From Sphingopyxis sp. 113P3 (GTDB lineage Bacteria; Pseudomonadota; Alphaproteobacteria; Sphingomonadales; Sphingomonadaceae), in NCBI RefSeq assembly GCF_001278035.1, contig NZ_CP009452.1, positions 4,187,501-4,251,500 of the forward strand: 64,000 bases of DNA. The letters run 5' to 3'. The translations under genes and the position numbers were made by a program. Positions 36,212 to 45,596 of this stretch are shown one piece after another; position 1 is the stretch's first letter; every line of letters begins with the position of its first letter. The notes below the pieces were generated by a model. That model did not search any database and had not been told where the DNA came from. It was given only the letters and a program-made list of their open reading frames with translations.

Positions 36212-37336
36212 ATGGCGAGCCTGCTTCACGAGATCCAGCATCACGGCGTGACGATCAACGCACCGCTGGCGCTCGACAGCGGCCAGTCGCTGCCCTCCGT
36301 AACGATTGCCTATCAAAGCTACGGCACGCTCGCGCCGGACAAATCGAACGCGGTGCTGGTCTGCCACGCGCTCACCGGCGACCAATATGTCGCGAGCAAT
36401 CATCCCGCGACCGGCAAGCCCGGCTGGTGGGCGCGTATGGTTGGGCCGGGCAAGCCCGTCGACACGGACCGCTTTTTCGTGATCTGCGCCAATGTGCTCG
36501 GCAGCTGCATGGGGTCGAGCGGCCCGGCGAGTCCCGATGCTCTGACCGGTGCGCCGCTCGGCATGGCATTTCCGGTGATTACGATCGGCGACATGGTGCG
36601 TGCACAGGCCATGCTGCTCGACCATCTCGGCATCGCCCGGCTTCATGCCGTCATCGGCGGTTCGATGGGCGGAATGCAGACGCTTGCCTGGGCCTCGGCC
36701 TATCCCGAACGGCTTGCCTCGGCGATCGTTATCGCCAGCGCGGCGCGTCATTCGGCGCAGAATATCGCGTTTCACGAAGTGGGGCGACAGGCGATCATGG
36801 CCGATCCAGACTGGCAGGACGGCCAATATTATGGCGGTACGCGCGGGCCGACGAAGGGCCTCGCTGTCGCGCGGATGGCGGCGCACATCACCTATTTGTC
36901 CGAAGCGGGGCTGACCGAGAAATTCGGTCGCCGCCTGCAGGCCCGCGATGCGAAGAGCTTCGGTTTCGACGCGGATTTCCAGATCGAATCCTATCTCAGA
37001 CATCAGGGGCTCGCATTTACCGATCGCTTTGACGCAAACGCCTATCTCTACATCACCCGCGCGATGGATTATTTCGACCTCGCAGAAGCGCATGATGGCC
37101 AGCTCGCGAACGCCTTTGCGGGTGCTAAAGATGTACGTTTCACCCTGGTAAGCTTCGACACCGACTGGCTCTACCCCACCGCCGAATCGCGCCGCATCGT
37201 CCAGGCGCTGCAAAGCGTCGGCGCGGCGGCGAGCTTCGTCGAGCTGTCGGCGCCCTTCGGCCATGACAGCTTCCTTCTCGAGGTTCCTGCGCTCGACGCG
37301 ATAGTGGCGGGGTCTCTTGAGGCAGGCCTCGCGTGA
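36212..37336 (+). CDS. metX: Homoserine O-acetyltransferase (MetX)
   Basis: MetX starts methionine synthesis by acylating homoserine. The 374-residue alpha/beta-hydrolase has GSSGPASPD near the middle, the nucleophile motif [13 protein letters not shown], and closing His/Asp blocks DWLYPTAES and [10 protein letters not shown]. It is the first gene of metX-GNAT-metW, with a four-base overlap to the next gene. The ATG start is just inside the longer frame. Whether acetyl-CoA or succinyl-CoA is used is not clear from sequence. Confidence 0.95.
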   Translation: MASLLHEIQHHGVTINAPLALDSGQSLPSVTIAYQSYGTLAPDKSNAVLVCHALTGDQYVASNHPATGKPGWWARMVGPGKPVDTDRFFVICANVLGSCMGSSGPASPDALTGAPLGMAFPVITIGDMVRAQAMLLDHLGIARLHAVIGGSMGGMQTLAWASAYPERLASAIVIASAARHSAQNIAFHEVGRQAIMADPDWQDGQYYGGTRGPTKGLAVARMAAHITYLSEAGLTEKFGRRLQARDAKSFGFDADFQIESYLRHQGLAFTDRFDANAYLYITRAMDYFDLAEAHDGQLANAFAGAKDVRFTLVSFDTDWLYPTAESRRIVQALQSVGAAASFVELSAPFGHDSFLLEVPALDAIVAGSLEAGLA

Positions 37337-37782
37337 CCGATAGCTCGCGCCTGTCCTTCGCACCTGTGGGCATGCAGGTTGATGCAATCCATGACGTTCT
37401 GACGCAAAGCGATCGGGCCGAGGATATCGCCCCCGCAGTCGCCGAAGGTGCCGTTGCCGGTTCGCTCTGCATCGGCGCCTTTGCACCGACTGGCGAAGAG
37501 ATCGGTGTGGCCCGCGTCATCACCCACCGGGCGAGCGTCGCTTCTCTCGCTGACCGCTATGTACTCGGGACCCGTCGCGGGCACAGTCTTGCAGCGCACA
37601 TGGTGACAGCGCTCCACGATCACGCCGAACGTCAGGGGTTGCGGCGCGGGATGCTTCCCGCCCGGGACGCCCACACTCTTCATTCCTCGCTCGGATGGAC
37701 ACCTCTTGAGGATAGCAAGCCCTTCATGCAGAGGCATGTCCCCGACGTTCACAAGCGGCAGACCGATGAAGCTGCGTCCTGA
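37333..37782 (+). CDS. GNAT-like acetyltransferase between metX and metW
   Basis: The 149-residue protein resembles small GNAT-type acetyltransferases: a central [20 protein letters not shown] stretch, then [44 protein letters not shown]. This looks like the acetyl-CoA binding strand and helix, though the usual R/Q-x-x-G-x-G/A loop is only partly met (TRRGHS). It starts with GTG overlapping the metX stop and runs 17 bases into metW. Function unknown; position suggests a role tied to methionine genes. Confidence 0.75.
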   Translation: MTDSSRLSFAPVGMQVDAIHDVLTQSDRAEDIAPAVAEGAVAGSLCIGAFAPTGEEIGVARVITHRASVASLADRYVLGTRRGHSLAAHMVTALHDHAERQGLRRGMLPARDAHTLHSSLGWTPLEDSKPFMQRHVPDVHKRQTDEAAS

Positions 37783-38353
37783 CCTTGCAATCATCGCAGA
37801 CGCGGTCCCTGGGGCGTCACGCGTGCTCGACGTCGGCTGCGGCGACGGCGAACTGATGGCCGCGCTCCGCGAAAAGGGTGTCGATGCGCGCGGGCTGGAG
37901 ATCGATCCCGCCAATGTCACAGCAGCAATCGCCCGCGGTCAGTCGGTCGTTCAAGGCGACGCCAACCACGATCTGGCCGACTATCCCGACAACGCCTTCG
38001 ACTATGCCATTCTCTCACAGACGCTCCAAACGACCGAGCGACCCGATCGCGTCGTAGATGAACTGCTTCGCATCGCGCCCCGCGCTTTTGTCAGTTTTCC
38101 CAATTTTGCGCACTGGCGCGTGCGGCTTGCCCTGCTGTGGAACGGCCGGATGCCGGTAACCCGGCTGCTTCCCGTCGCCTGGTATGAAACCCCGAACATC
38201 CACCATGTCACGGTAAGCGATTTTCGGGACCTGGTGCGCGCACGCGGCATCGCAGTCGAGCGCGCCTGGTATCTCTCGGGTGACCGCCCCACGAGCGACG
38301 CGGCGGCAAGCTGGCGCGCCGAACACGCAATATTCCTGATCGCGCGGGGCTGA
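37766..38353 (+). CDS. metW: MetW, methyltransferase-like partner of MetX
   Basis: The 195-residue protein has the SAM-binding start SRVLDVGCGDGELMAAL and the MetW blocks GLEIDPANV, AILSQTLQTTERPDRV and SFPNFAHWRVRLALLWNGRMP, which define the family. MetW works with MetX in many bacteria. It is in the same transcript as metX. The start ATG at 37766 is within the tail of the GNAT gene. Confidence 0.95.
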   Translation: MKLRPDLAIIADAVPGASRVLDVGCGDGELMAALREKGVDARGLEIDPANVTAAIARGQSVVQGDANHDLADYPDNAFDYAILSQTLQTTERPDRVVDELLRIAPRAFVSFPNFAHWRVRLALLWNGRMPVTRLLPVAWYETPNIHHVTVSDFRDLVRARGIAVERAWYLSGDRPTSDAAASWRAEHAIFLIARG

Positions 38354-38365
38354 TGCCGCCGTTGC

Positions 38366-39019
38366 CTAGCGATCGCTCGGCCTCAATCCCTTCGCCAGCA
38401 AGTCATTCGCGGTCCGTGCAACCTCAACAATGTCGGCGTCAGCGTCCCACAAGCCATAACGCATGCCCAGAAAGACGTTCATTCCGGCAATCGCCCAGGC
38501 GTGAATCTCGCCGACGTCGGAGCGGATTTCGCCGCGCGCGGCGCCCGCGTCCAGCCGCTGGCGAATGCGCTCGACGGTCGTTTCATAGTGGCGGCGATAG
38601 CTCGCGTAATCGACGAACTCGGCCTCGTCGATGATACGGTAAATTTCGCGATGTTCGCGAACGAAACCCAGAAAGGATTCAAGGCCTATGCGCTCAGCGG
38701 CAATTTCGTCGGGAGCGGTCTGGACGATTGGCGTCACATGGTCGCGCAGCTGCTCGCTCATATAGCGGACAAGCGCCTGAAAGATTTCCTCCTTGGAATC
38801 GAAATAGGTATAGAAGCTGCCGAGCGCAGTGCCCGCCCGCCGCGTGATCGCGCTGATTGACGCTTCGTGAAAGCCGCGCTCGCCAAATTCGACGGCGGCC
38901 GCGTCAAGGAGCTTGCGCAGGGTTCTCCGCCCGCGATCCGTTCGCGGGGTCTTGTCGCGTGTGCCGGCGGCGTCCGGTGCCGATCGCTCCTCTGCCGCCG
39001 CTCTGTTCGGCTCATCCAT
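38366..39019 (-). CDS. TetR-family repressor
   Basis: The 217-residue protein has a TetR DNA-binding domain at about residues 28-80 (LLDAAAVEFGERGFHEASISAITRRAGTALGSFYTYFDSKEEIF). The ligand domain follows, with EFVDYASYRRHYETTVERI. It is divergent from the TonB-dependent receptor gene at 39234. A perfect 10-bp dyad lies in the gap, so it is very likely the local regulator. The ATG at 39019 is preferred to an upstream start at 39121, which would run across the dyad. Confidence 0.92.
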   Translation of the reverse strand: MDEPNRAAAEERSAPDAAGTRDKTPRTDRGRRTLRKLLDAAAVEFGERGFHEASISAITRRAGTALGSFYTYFDSKEEIFQALVRYMSEQLRDHVTPIVQTAPDEIAAERIGLESFLGFVREHREIYRIIDEAEFVDYASYRRHYETTVERIRQRLDAGAARGEIRSDVGEIHAWAIAGMNVFLGMRYGLWDADADIVEVARTANDLLAKGLRPSDR

Positions 39020-39090
39020 CGCGCCATTCCCTCTTGCCGCCCCTGCCTCAATCGTGGCATTTTCGCACCACTGGCAAGCAAAAAGCGCCG

Positions 39091-39119
39091 GAACCAAGTT
39101 CGAAGTTGAAACTTGGTTC
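39091..39119. promoter_or_regulatory. Operator dyad for the TetR regulator
   Basis: GAACCAAGTT (39091-39100) and its exact complement AACTTGGTTC (39110-39119) flank a nine-base spacer. It lies between the divergent tetR and TonB-receptor genes, 72 bases before the tetR start and 115 before the receptor. The perfect symmetry and position make it a strong operator candidate. Confidence 0.8.
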
Positions 39120-39233
39120 ACCTTTCATTATTGACCCTGCCGCGGCTTGGCAAGACCAGGTCCGCGAAAAGATCATGCCATTAACGGCAAATGGGGGGTG
39201 GCGAGAGGTCACCCGTGACATGGGAGACTCATC

Positions 39234-41558
39234 ATGCGTCCTTTCGCCCGCCAGATGCGCCGCGCGATCCTCGCCACAACGACGATGTCGATGCTCGCGT
39301 TCGCGCCCGCTGCCTTCGCACAGGAGGATCCAGGAGCGATCAGCGACGATGCAGGCGAAATCATCGTCACGGCGCGCCGCCGCGACGAGAGGCTGGTCGA
39401 CGTGCCGATCGCGGTGACCGCCATTTCAGGCGATACACTCGCCAAGGCCGGCGCGCTCGACATCACCGACATCGCCAACATGGCCCCGAATACGACGCTC
39501 GAAAATTCGCGCGGCACCAACTCGACCCTCACCGCCTTCATCCGGGGCGTTGGCCAGCAAGATCCGGTGCCGGGCTTTGAAGCAGGGATCGGCATCTATC
39601 TCGACGACGTCTATCTCAACCGTCCGCAAGCAGCTGTGCTCGACATCTACGACGTCGAACGAATCGAGGTCCTGCGGGGTCCGCAGGGCACGCTTTACGG
39701 GCGCAATACAATCGGCGGTGCGGTCAAATATGTGACGCGACGCCTCGACCCCGACACCCCTGAGCTGCGCATCCGCGGCACGCTGGGCACCTTCAAGCAG
39801 GCCGACCTCGTCGTGACGGCCAGCGCGCCGGTCAGCGACCTGATCCGCGTCGGTGGCTCGGTCGCGCGCCTGTCGCGCGGTGGCTTCGGTGATAATCTCA
39901 ATATTCCGGGGCTTGAAAACTACAACAAGGACGTATGGGCGGGCCGCGCTTCGATTGAAATGGGGGGCCACGGAGCGCCCGTCTTCATTCGCATTTCGGG
40001 TGACTACACGCGCGACAAGTCGGACCCGCGCAACGGGCACCGCCTGATCCCCGGCCTTATCTCTGGCGCGCCCGTCCTCGACAATGTCTATGACACCCGT
40101 GCCGGGCTCAACGACCCGAAGCAGGATGTGAAGGCCTATGGCCTCGCCATGAACGTCTCTGCCGAGCTGAGCGACAATCTGACGCTGCGTTCGATCAGTG
40201 CGTGGCGCAAGGATACGAGCTTCACGCCGATCGATTTCGATGCGCTGCCAGCCGTCGACGTCGACGTGCCCGCGGTTTATCGCAACGAGCAGCTCAGTCA
40301 GGAATTTCAGCTCCTGTACGACAGTGACCGGCTTCACGGTCTCGTCGGCTTCTATTATCTCGATGCCCGCGCCGCGACGTCGTTCGATGTGCTTCTGGGT
40401 CTGACCGGCGCGACGATCGGACTTCCGGGACTCAACGGATATACGGCGGGCGACGTGCGGACCGACACCTGGTCGGTGTTCGGCGACTTCACCTTCGATT
40501 TCACCGACAGTCTCAGCCTGTCGGTCGGAGGGCGCTATACAAACGACAAGCGCGACGCCTTCGTTTACAAGGCGAACCGGATCACGGGTCTGTCTCCCGA
40601 ATTCGGCGGCACTCTCGATCCCATCGCCATCGCGGTCGCTACCGATTTCCGGGGCCAGCGCACCTTCAAGGAATTCACACCGCGCGCATCGCTGAGCTTC
40701 AAGCCCGACGCCGACAATTTGATCTACGCCTCCTATTCGAAAGGATTCAAGGGCGGCGGCTTCGATCCCCGCGGCTCGGGAACCTCGGCGCCGATCAGCG
40801 ATGCCAGCGTCGGGCGGACCTATGCCGATATCTACAACTTCCTCGCCTTCGACCCGGAAAAGGTCGACAGTTACGAGATTGGCTACAAGGGATCGCTGCT
40901 TGACCGCCGGCTGACGCTCAGCCTCGCCGGCTTCTACATGGACTATAAGGACGTGCAGATACCAGGCTCGGTCGGGTGTGTGGTCGGCGGGGTTCAAAGC
41001 TTCTGCGGTATCACCACCAACGCCGCAAAGGCACGCCTCCAGGGTTTCGAAGCCGAAGCCAGTGCCGTGCTCGCCCGCGATTTCGCGGGGGCGGGTTCGG
41101 CGGTCCGCTTCAACGGATCGGTCGGCTTCATCGACGCAAAATACAAGCGCTTCATCGGCCCGACCGGCGTCGATGTCTCGGATGAGCGAACCTTCCAGAA
41201 CACGCCCAAGTGGACCGCCGCCGGCACAATCGCCGCGACGATCCCGGCGATGGGCGGCATGGTCGATGCCTCGACCGGTCTCACCTATCGCAGCCTCACC
41301 CACCAGTTCGAAGTGCCGATCCCGGCGCTCGACCAGCCGGGCTATGTGCTATGGGACGCAAGCCTCGTCTGGACCGCCGACAGCGGCGACTATTCGATCG
41401 GCCTCCACGGCAAGAACCTCGCGAACAAGCATTATATCACGTCGGGTTATAATTATCAGAATGCCGCGGGCGGCTCGACGCTCGGTCTTGAAGGCGTGCT
41501 CACCGCTTTCTACGGCAACCCGCGTCAGGTCTTCGTGACGGGTACCATGAAATTCTGA
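39234..41558 (+). CDS. TonB-dependent receptor
   Basis: The 774-residue outer-membrane protein has a signal peptide ending in PAAFA near residue 29 and a TonB box (GEIIVTARRRDERLVDVPIAVTAIS). The plug domain contains FIRGVGQQDPVPGFEAGIGIYLDDVY and VEVLRGPQGTLYGRNTIGGAV-type blocks. The beta-barrel ends in the aromatic VFVTGTMKF. It is divergent from a TetR gene with a dyad operator and is followed by a terminator. The ligand is not known; the regulator suggests a small hydrophobic or aromatic compound. The nearby CoA-transferase and acyl-CoA dehydrogenase genes are not in the same transcript. Confidence 0.95.
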   Translation: MRPFARQMRRAILATTTMSMLAFAPAAFAQEDPGAISDDAGEIIVTARRRDERLVDVPIAVTAISGDTLAKAGALDITDIANMAPNTTLENSRGTNSTLTAFIRGVGQQDPVPGFEAGIGIYLDDVYLNRPQAAVLDIYDVERIEVLRGPQGTLYGRNTIGGAVKYVTRRLDPDTPELRIRGTLGTFKQADLVVTASAPVSDLIRVGGSVARLSRGGFGDNLNIPGLENYNKDVWAGRASIEMGGHGAPVFIRISGDYTRDKSDPRNGHRLIPGLISGAPVLDNVYDTRAGLNDPKQDVKAYGLAMNVSAELSDNLTLRSISAWRKDTSFTPIDFDALPAVDVDVPAVYRNEQLSQEFQLLYDSDRLHGLVGFYYLDARAATSFDVLLGLTGATIGLPGLNGYTAGDVRTDTWSVFGDFTFDFTDSLSLSVGGRYTNDKRDAFVYKANRITGLSPEFGGTLDPIAIAVATDFRGQRTFKEFTPRASLSFKPDADNLIYASYSKGFKGGGFDPRGSGTSAPISDASVGRTYADIYNFLAFDPEKVDSYEIGYKGSLLDRRLTLSLAGFYMDYKDVQIPGSVGCVVGGVQSFCGITTNAAKARLQGFEAEASAVLARDFAGAGSAVRFNGSVGFIDAKYKRFIGPTGVDVSDERTFQNTPKWTAAGTIAATIPAMGGMVDASTGLTYRSLTHQFEVPIPALDQPGYVLWDASLVWTADSGDYSIGLHGKNLANKHYITSGYNYQNAAGGSTLGLEGVLTAFYGNPRQVFVTGTMKF

Positions 41559-41582
41559 GGACCCGCGTCCGAAAAAGGGGAA

Positions 41583-41608
41583 GGGGCGCCGGTTGTGCGC
41601 CCCTTTTT
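41583..41608 (+). terminator. Rho-independent terminator after TonB receptor
   Basis: GGGGCGC (41583-41589) pairs with GCGCCCC (41597-41603) around a seven-base loop, followed by TTTTT. It lies 25 bases after the receptor stop and faces the end of the CoA-transferase gene. Confidence 0.85.
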
Positions 41609-42740
41609 ATTCCCCGAGCGGCGGCGCCCCGCGCGCGGCGATCATTCGCTCGCCGTCGATGACAATCGGGCTCGCGACAGCGTCGATTGCCGCACCTTCG
41701 GGGCGAAAGCGCATGCCGCGCGCCACCACCTGCGGATCAGCGAAGACGCCGGCGAGATCGTTGATCGGCCCCGCCGGCACGCCCTCGGCGTCAAGCGCGA
41801 GCGAAAGCGGCTGCGCGTCCCAGGCGGCAATCTTTGCCGCCAGCATCGGGATCAGGGTAGAGCGGTTCTCAAGCCGCGCTGCATTGGTCGCAAAGCGTGG
41901 GTCCGTGCCCCATTCGGGCATGCCCAGGATCGTGCAAAGCTTGCGGTACTGACTGTCATTGCCCACCGCGATGACAAGCTGCCCATCGGCCGTCGCAAAG
42001 ACCTGATAGGGGACGACATTGGCATGTCCGCTGCCCATCCGCTTTGGCACGACCCCGCTCGCCAGATAGTTGGCGGCCTGATTGGCGAGCACCGCGACCT
42101 GGCTGTCGAGGAGGGCCATGTCGATATGGGCCCCTGCCCCCATGACGTCACGACGCCGCAGCGCGGCAAGGATGGCAACGGTCGAATAGAGGCCGGTGAA
42201 GATGTCGGCATAGGCGATGCCGGCCTTCTGCGGCGGCCCATCGGGCTCGCCGGTGAGCGACATGAATCCGCTCATCGCCTGGACGATATAGTCGTAGCCG
42301 GCACGGTGCGCATAAGGGCCGGTCTGGCCAAAACCCGTGACCGAACAGACGATCAGCTGCGGAAAGTCGGCGCGAAGCCGCGCGGGGTCGAGGCCATATT
42401 TGGCGAGCCCCCCCACCTTGTAATTTTCGATAACGACGTCGGCGTCTGCGAGCAGCTCGCGCAGCGCGGTCTGCCCCGCGCCGGTCGCGATGTCGATCGC
42501 GATGCTTCGCTTGCCGCGGTTGCAGCTGTGATAATAGGCGGCGCCCAGATCTTCGCCCGCCGCGCCCGTCACAAAAGGCGGGCCCCAATGGCGCGTATCG
42601 TCGCCCACCTCCGGCCGCTCGATCTTGATCACCTCGGCACCGAGGTCAGCGAGCAATTGTCCGCACCAGGGGCCCGCGAGCACGCGGGCAAGTTCAATGA
42701 CGCGCAGGCCCTCGAGCGGCCGCGAAACCGACTGGTTCAT
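41607..42740 (-). CDS. CaiB/BaiF-family CoA-transferase (probable glutaryl-CoA related)
   Basis: The 377-residue type III CoA-transferase has the family blocks GLRVIELARVLAGPWCGQ, NRGKRSIAIDI, SVTGFGQTGPYAHRAGYDYIVQAMSG and catalytic Asp in GAGAHIDMALLDSQVAVLAN. It lies one base downstream of the glutaryl-CoA dehydrogenase-like gene. The pair is typical of glutarate catabolism, where the CoA-transferase makes glutaryl-CoA from glutarate. The substrate assignment rests on the neighbour. Confidence 0.88.
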   Translation of the reverse strand: MNQSVSRPLEGLRVIELARVLAGPWCGQLLADLGAEVIKIERPEVGDDTRHWGPPFVTGAAGEDLGAAYYHSCNRGKRSIAIDIATGAGQTALRELLADADVVIENYKVGGLAKYGLDPARLRADFPQLIVCSVTGFGQTGPYAHRAGYDYIVQAMSGFMSLTGEPDGPPQKAGIAYADIFTGLYSTVAILAALRRRDVMGAGAHIDMALLDSQVAVLANQAANYLASGVVPKRMGSGHANVVPYQVFATADGQLVIAVGNDSQYRKLCTILGMPEWGTDPRFATNAARLENRSTLIPMLAAKIAAWDAQPLSLALDAEGVPAGPINDLAGVFADPQVVARGMRFRPEGAAIDAVASPIVIDGERMIAARGAPPLGE

Positions 42741-42741
42741 A

Positions 42742-43938
42742 TCAGGAAAAGGCGCTGATGCCGGTGATCGCGCGGCCGAGGATCAGCGCGTGGACGTCGT
42801 GCGTGCCCTCATAGGTGTTCACCGTCTCGAGATTCACGGCGTGGCGGATCACATGATATTCGGCCGCGATGCCGTTGCCGCCATGCATGTCGCGCGCGGT
42901 CCGCGCGATATCGAGCGCCTTGCCGCAATTGTTGCGCTTCAAGAGGCTGATCCGATCGGGGGCAAGCCGCCCCTCGTCGATCAACCGCCCCACGCGCAGC
43001 GCGGCCTCGGTGCCGAGCGCGATCTCGGTGAGCATGTTTGCAAGCTTGAGCTGCACGATCTGGTTCGCCGCAAGCGGCCGCCCGAACTGCTTGCGCTCAA
43101 GTGTGTAACTGCGAGCTGCTTCATAGCAGAATTCTGCGGCACCCATAGCGCCCCAGCCGATGCCGTAGCGCGCACGATTGAGGCAGCCAAATGGGCCCTT
43201 CAACCCTGACACATTGGGGAGCAACGCGTCTTCACCGACCTCAACCCCGTCCATCACGATTTCGCCGGTGATCGATGCGCGCAACGAAACCTTGCCCTCG
43301 ATCTTTGGGGCCGCCAGACCCTTCATTCCCTTCTCGAGGAGGAATCCGCGGATCGCACCATCATGGGCGTCGGATTTCGCCCAGACGACAAAAACGTCCG
43401 CGATCGGCGAATTGGTAATCCACATCTTCGCGCCCTTGAGGCGGTAGCCGCCTTCGATCTTCTCTGCGCGCGTTCGCATCCCCGCGGGGTCGCTGCCCGC
43501 ATCGGGCTCGGTAAGACCAAAGCAGCCGACCAGCTCGCCCGAAGCGAGGCCTGGCAGGAAGCGACGTTTCTGCTCCTCGCTGCCATAGGCGTTGATCGGG
43601 TGCATCACGAGGCTGCTTTGCACCGAGCAGGCCGAACGATAACCTGAATCGACGCGCTCGACTTCGCGTGCGATCAGCCCGTAGCTGACATAATTGAGCC
43701 CGGCTCCACCATATTCAGGATCGATGGTCGCGCCGAGCAGGCCGAGTTGTCCCATTTCGCGCATGATCTCGCGGTCGAAACGCTCCTCGAGGAAGGCAGA
43801 GGTGACGCGGGGCAGCAGCGCGCCTTGCGCATAACCACGCGCGGTGTCGCGCACCATCCTTTCTTCCTCAGAGAGCTCGGCTTCGAGCGCCAGCGGGTCG
43901 AACGGGTCGAGCGCCTCGATGCGCTGCGGATCGGCCAT
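42742..43938 (-). CDS. gcdH: Glutaryl-CoA dehydrogenase-like acyl-CoA dehydrogenase
   Basis: The 398-residue flavoprotein matches the GcdH type. It has the start [58 protein letters not shown], and the closing [22 protein letters not shown] followed by [19 protein letters not shown] with the catalytic Glu. GcdH makes crotonyl-CoA from glutaryl-CoA. ATG 43938 is used; a TTG six codons earlier is possible. The CaiB gene follows. Confidence 0.92.
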   Translation of the reverse strand: MADPQRIEALDPFDPLALEAELSEEERMVRDTARGYAQGALLPRVTSAFLEERFDREIMREMGQLGLLGATIDPEYGGAGLNYVSYGLIAREVERVDSGYRSACSVQSSLVMHPINAYGSEEQKRRFLPGLASGELVGCFGLTEPDAGSDPAGMRTRAEKIEGGYRLKGAKMWITNSPIADVFVVWAKSDAHDGAIRGFLLEKGMKGLAAPKIEGKVSLRASITGEIVMDGVEVGEDALLPNVSGLKGPFGCLNRARYGIGWGAMGAAEFCYEAARSYTLERKQFGRPLAANQIVQLKLANMLTEIALGTEAALRVGRLIDEGRLAPDRISLLKRNNCGKALDIARTARDMHGGNGIAAEYHVIRHAVNLETVNTYEGTHDVHALILGRAITGISAFS

Positions 43939-43980
43939 CGGATCGGCTTTCTTCAAAAGCGCGGCCCAGCGATCGGGCTG

Positions 43981-44886
43981 CTAGGGAGTGGTCGCGCCCT
44001 TGCGGGCGATCGCGGCAGCGGGGCTGTCGCGTGGCTCCAATATCGCTGCGGTCTCGATGAGGTCAAGCGCGCGCCGCGCCTCGTGATAGCGGCGCGCATC
44101 GATCAGCCACTCGCTCGCTGCTTCCGCCCCGGGGAGCGCCTGAACCTCCTCGATCGCCTTGTCGACCTGCCCCGCTCCCAGATATCGGCGCGCGCGTTCG
44201 ATGCGCTCGGACGCGCGCGGCGACGGAGCGCCCGCCGGGCGCACGACGAACAATTCGCTGAGTTCGCGCCTGAAACCGGTCCACAGACTGCCGCTGCTCT
44301 CGCCATTGCGGCCAACGAGCTGCGGGGCGAGCGCATCGAGTTCGCTGCGCAGTTGCTCGAGGGTAATCGGGTCGCGCGAGGTATCGATGATCGTCTTTAC
44401 CGCATTGGGCTGGTCATCTCCAAAGCGCAGCCGCAGCTGCGCCTCAAGATAGCCGAGCGACAGACCGCGGTCGAGTGCCCGGCGCGCAGCAAATGCGATC
44501 AGCAACCCCTCGGCGCGCGTCGCGTTCCCTGACGCCGACGCCGCTTCAAGCGTGATGCGCGACAGCCGCGTTTCAAGCTCCGCCACCCGTACCGACAGGG
44601 CGCTCGCACTATCCACCGGAGCCACGACCATTGCGGGCTCGGCGGGCCGCGCCGCCGGTGCCGCACTATCTTCGGGTGACACAGCGCTGCCTGGCACCGG
44701 CGCGGGCGCCACCTTAATGGCGGGCGCCGGCCCGCTGCCTGGCAGCAGGCGCGTCATCGCCCATCCGCCGCCGACAATGCCGATCACCAGGACCAGCATG
44801 GCGCCGATCGCTAAACTACGGAACGAAGGACTCTTTCCGCGAGCGCCCTCGTCGGTGCGGACGCTTTTGTCGCTGTCGATTGCCAT
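43981..44886 (-). CDS. Mic60/mitofilin-like membrane protein of the hem operon
   Basis: The 301-residue protein has a cytoplasmic N-terminus, one membrane segment at about residues 27-47 (IGAMLVLVIGIVGGGWAMTRLL), a Pro-rich linker, a coiled coil (LSVRVAELETRLSRI) and an alpha-helical C-terminal domain. This is the plan of alphaproteobacterial Mic60 homologues, which are encoded in hem operons. It lies 26 bases downstream of hemD. In relatives Mic60 shapes intracytoplasmic or envelope membranes; sequence similarity is weak, so the call rests on context and topology. Confidence 0.7.
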   Translation of the reverse strand: MAIDSDKSVRTDEGARGKSPSFRSLAIGAMLVLVIGIVGGGWAMTRLLPGSGPAPAIKVAPAPVPGSAVSPEDSAAPAARPAEPAMVVAPVDSASALSVRVAELETRLSRITLEAASASGNATRAEGLLIAFAARRALDRGLSLGYLEAQLRLRFGDDQPNAVKTIIDTSRDPITLEQLRSELDALAPQLVGRNGESSGSLWTGFRRELSELFVVRPAGAPSPRASERIERARRYLGAGQVDKAIEEVQALPGAEAASEWLIDARRYHEARRALDLIETAAILEPRDSPAAAIARKGATTP

Positions 44887-44912
44887 ATCTCTCTTTCGAA
44901 CGACCCCATTTT

Positions 44913-45596
44913 TCAGCCTTTGTGGCACAAAGCACAGGCGAGTGCCAACATTGCCGCGTCATCGGGTCGCTCTGCAACTGCGACATTGCTCCATCCTGCC
45001 CCCGCCGCAGCCGCCGCCTTGCAGCTGATCGCCCCGAGCGTCAGATGCGCGCGTCTACCCGGCACGAGGTCGGCGATCCGTTCAGCACCGCGCCGGCTGT
45101 GCGCGAGAAGGACCGCGGGCGCGGTGATCAAGGCCGGCCAGTCGTCGGGCGGCGCTACGGCATCGGCCGCATAGCAGGCAATCGCGCTAATCGCAGCACC
45201 GCGCGCGTCGAAGCGCGTCCGATCGCGCCCGCAAAGCCAAAGAATCCGCTCTATTCCGCGTGACGTCATGGCATCGATCAATGTCTGCCCGTCGGTTGCG
45301 CCAACTTCTACGACGCTGAGACCCGCCGCGCGCGCGGCCTCAGCCGTCGCCGCGCCGACCGCATGGACGGGCAGCACCGCCAGCCTTGCCAGACCGTCGC
45401 CTCCGAGCCGGGCCGCCTGCGCGCTCGTCAGCAGCAGCGCGTCGAAGTGAGCGGGATCGGGCGCGGTCCAGGCGAGCGGGTGCACCGCAAAGAGCGGACA
45501 ATGCCGCGCGTCGAGCCCGACCGCGCGCGCGCGAGACACCGTCGCTGCTCCACCAGGATCGGGGCGCGTGACAATGAGCGGCAGCCCTTTGCTCAT
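44913..45596 (-). CDS. hemD: Uroporphyrinogen-III synthase
   Basis: HemD closes the tetrapyrrole ring in heme synthesis. The 227-residue protein shows the low-conserved HemD plan: start LPLIVTRPDPGGAATVSRARAVG, a central VHAVGAATAEAARAAGLSVVEVG and a final half ending ISCKAAAAAGAGWSNVAVAERP. The ATG overlaps the hemC stop by four bases, which supports the assignment. Confidence 0.92.
   Translation of the reverse strand: MSKGLPLIVTRPDPGGAATVSRARAVGLDARHCPLFAVHPLAWTAPDPAHFDALLLTSAQAARLGGDGLARLAVLPVHAVGAATAEAARAAGLSVVEVGATDGQTLIDAMTSRGIERILWLCGRDRTRFDARGAAISAIACYAADAVAPPDDWPALITAPAVLLAHSRRGAERIADLVPGRRAHLTLGAISCKAAAAAGAGWSNVAVAERPDDAAMLALACALCHKG

Noticed and set aside
39426..41303. 625-codon open frame on the minus strand
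   Set aside because: Antisense to the TonB-dependent receptor, which has signal peptide, TonB box and C-terminal aromatic residue.
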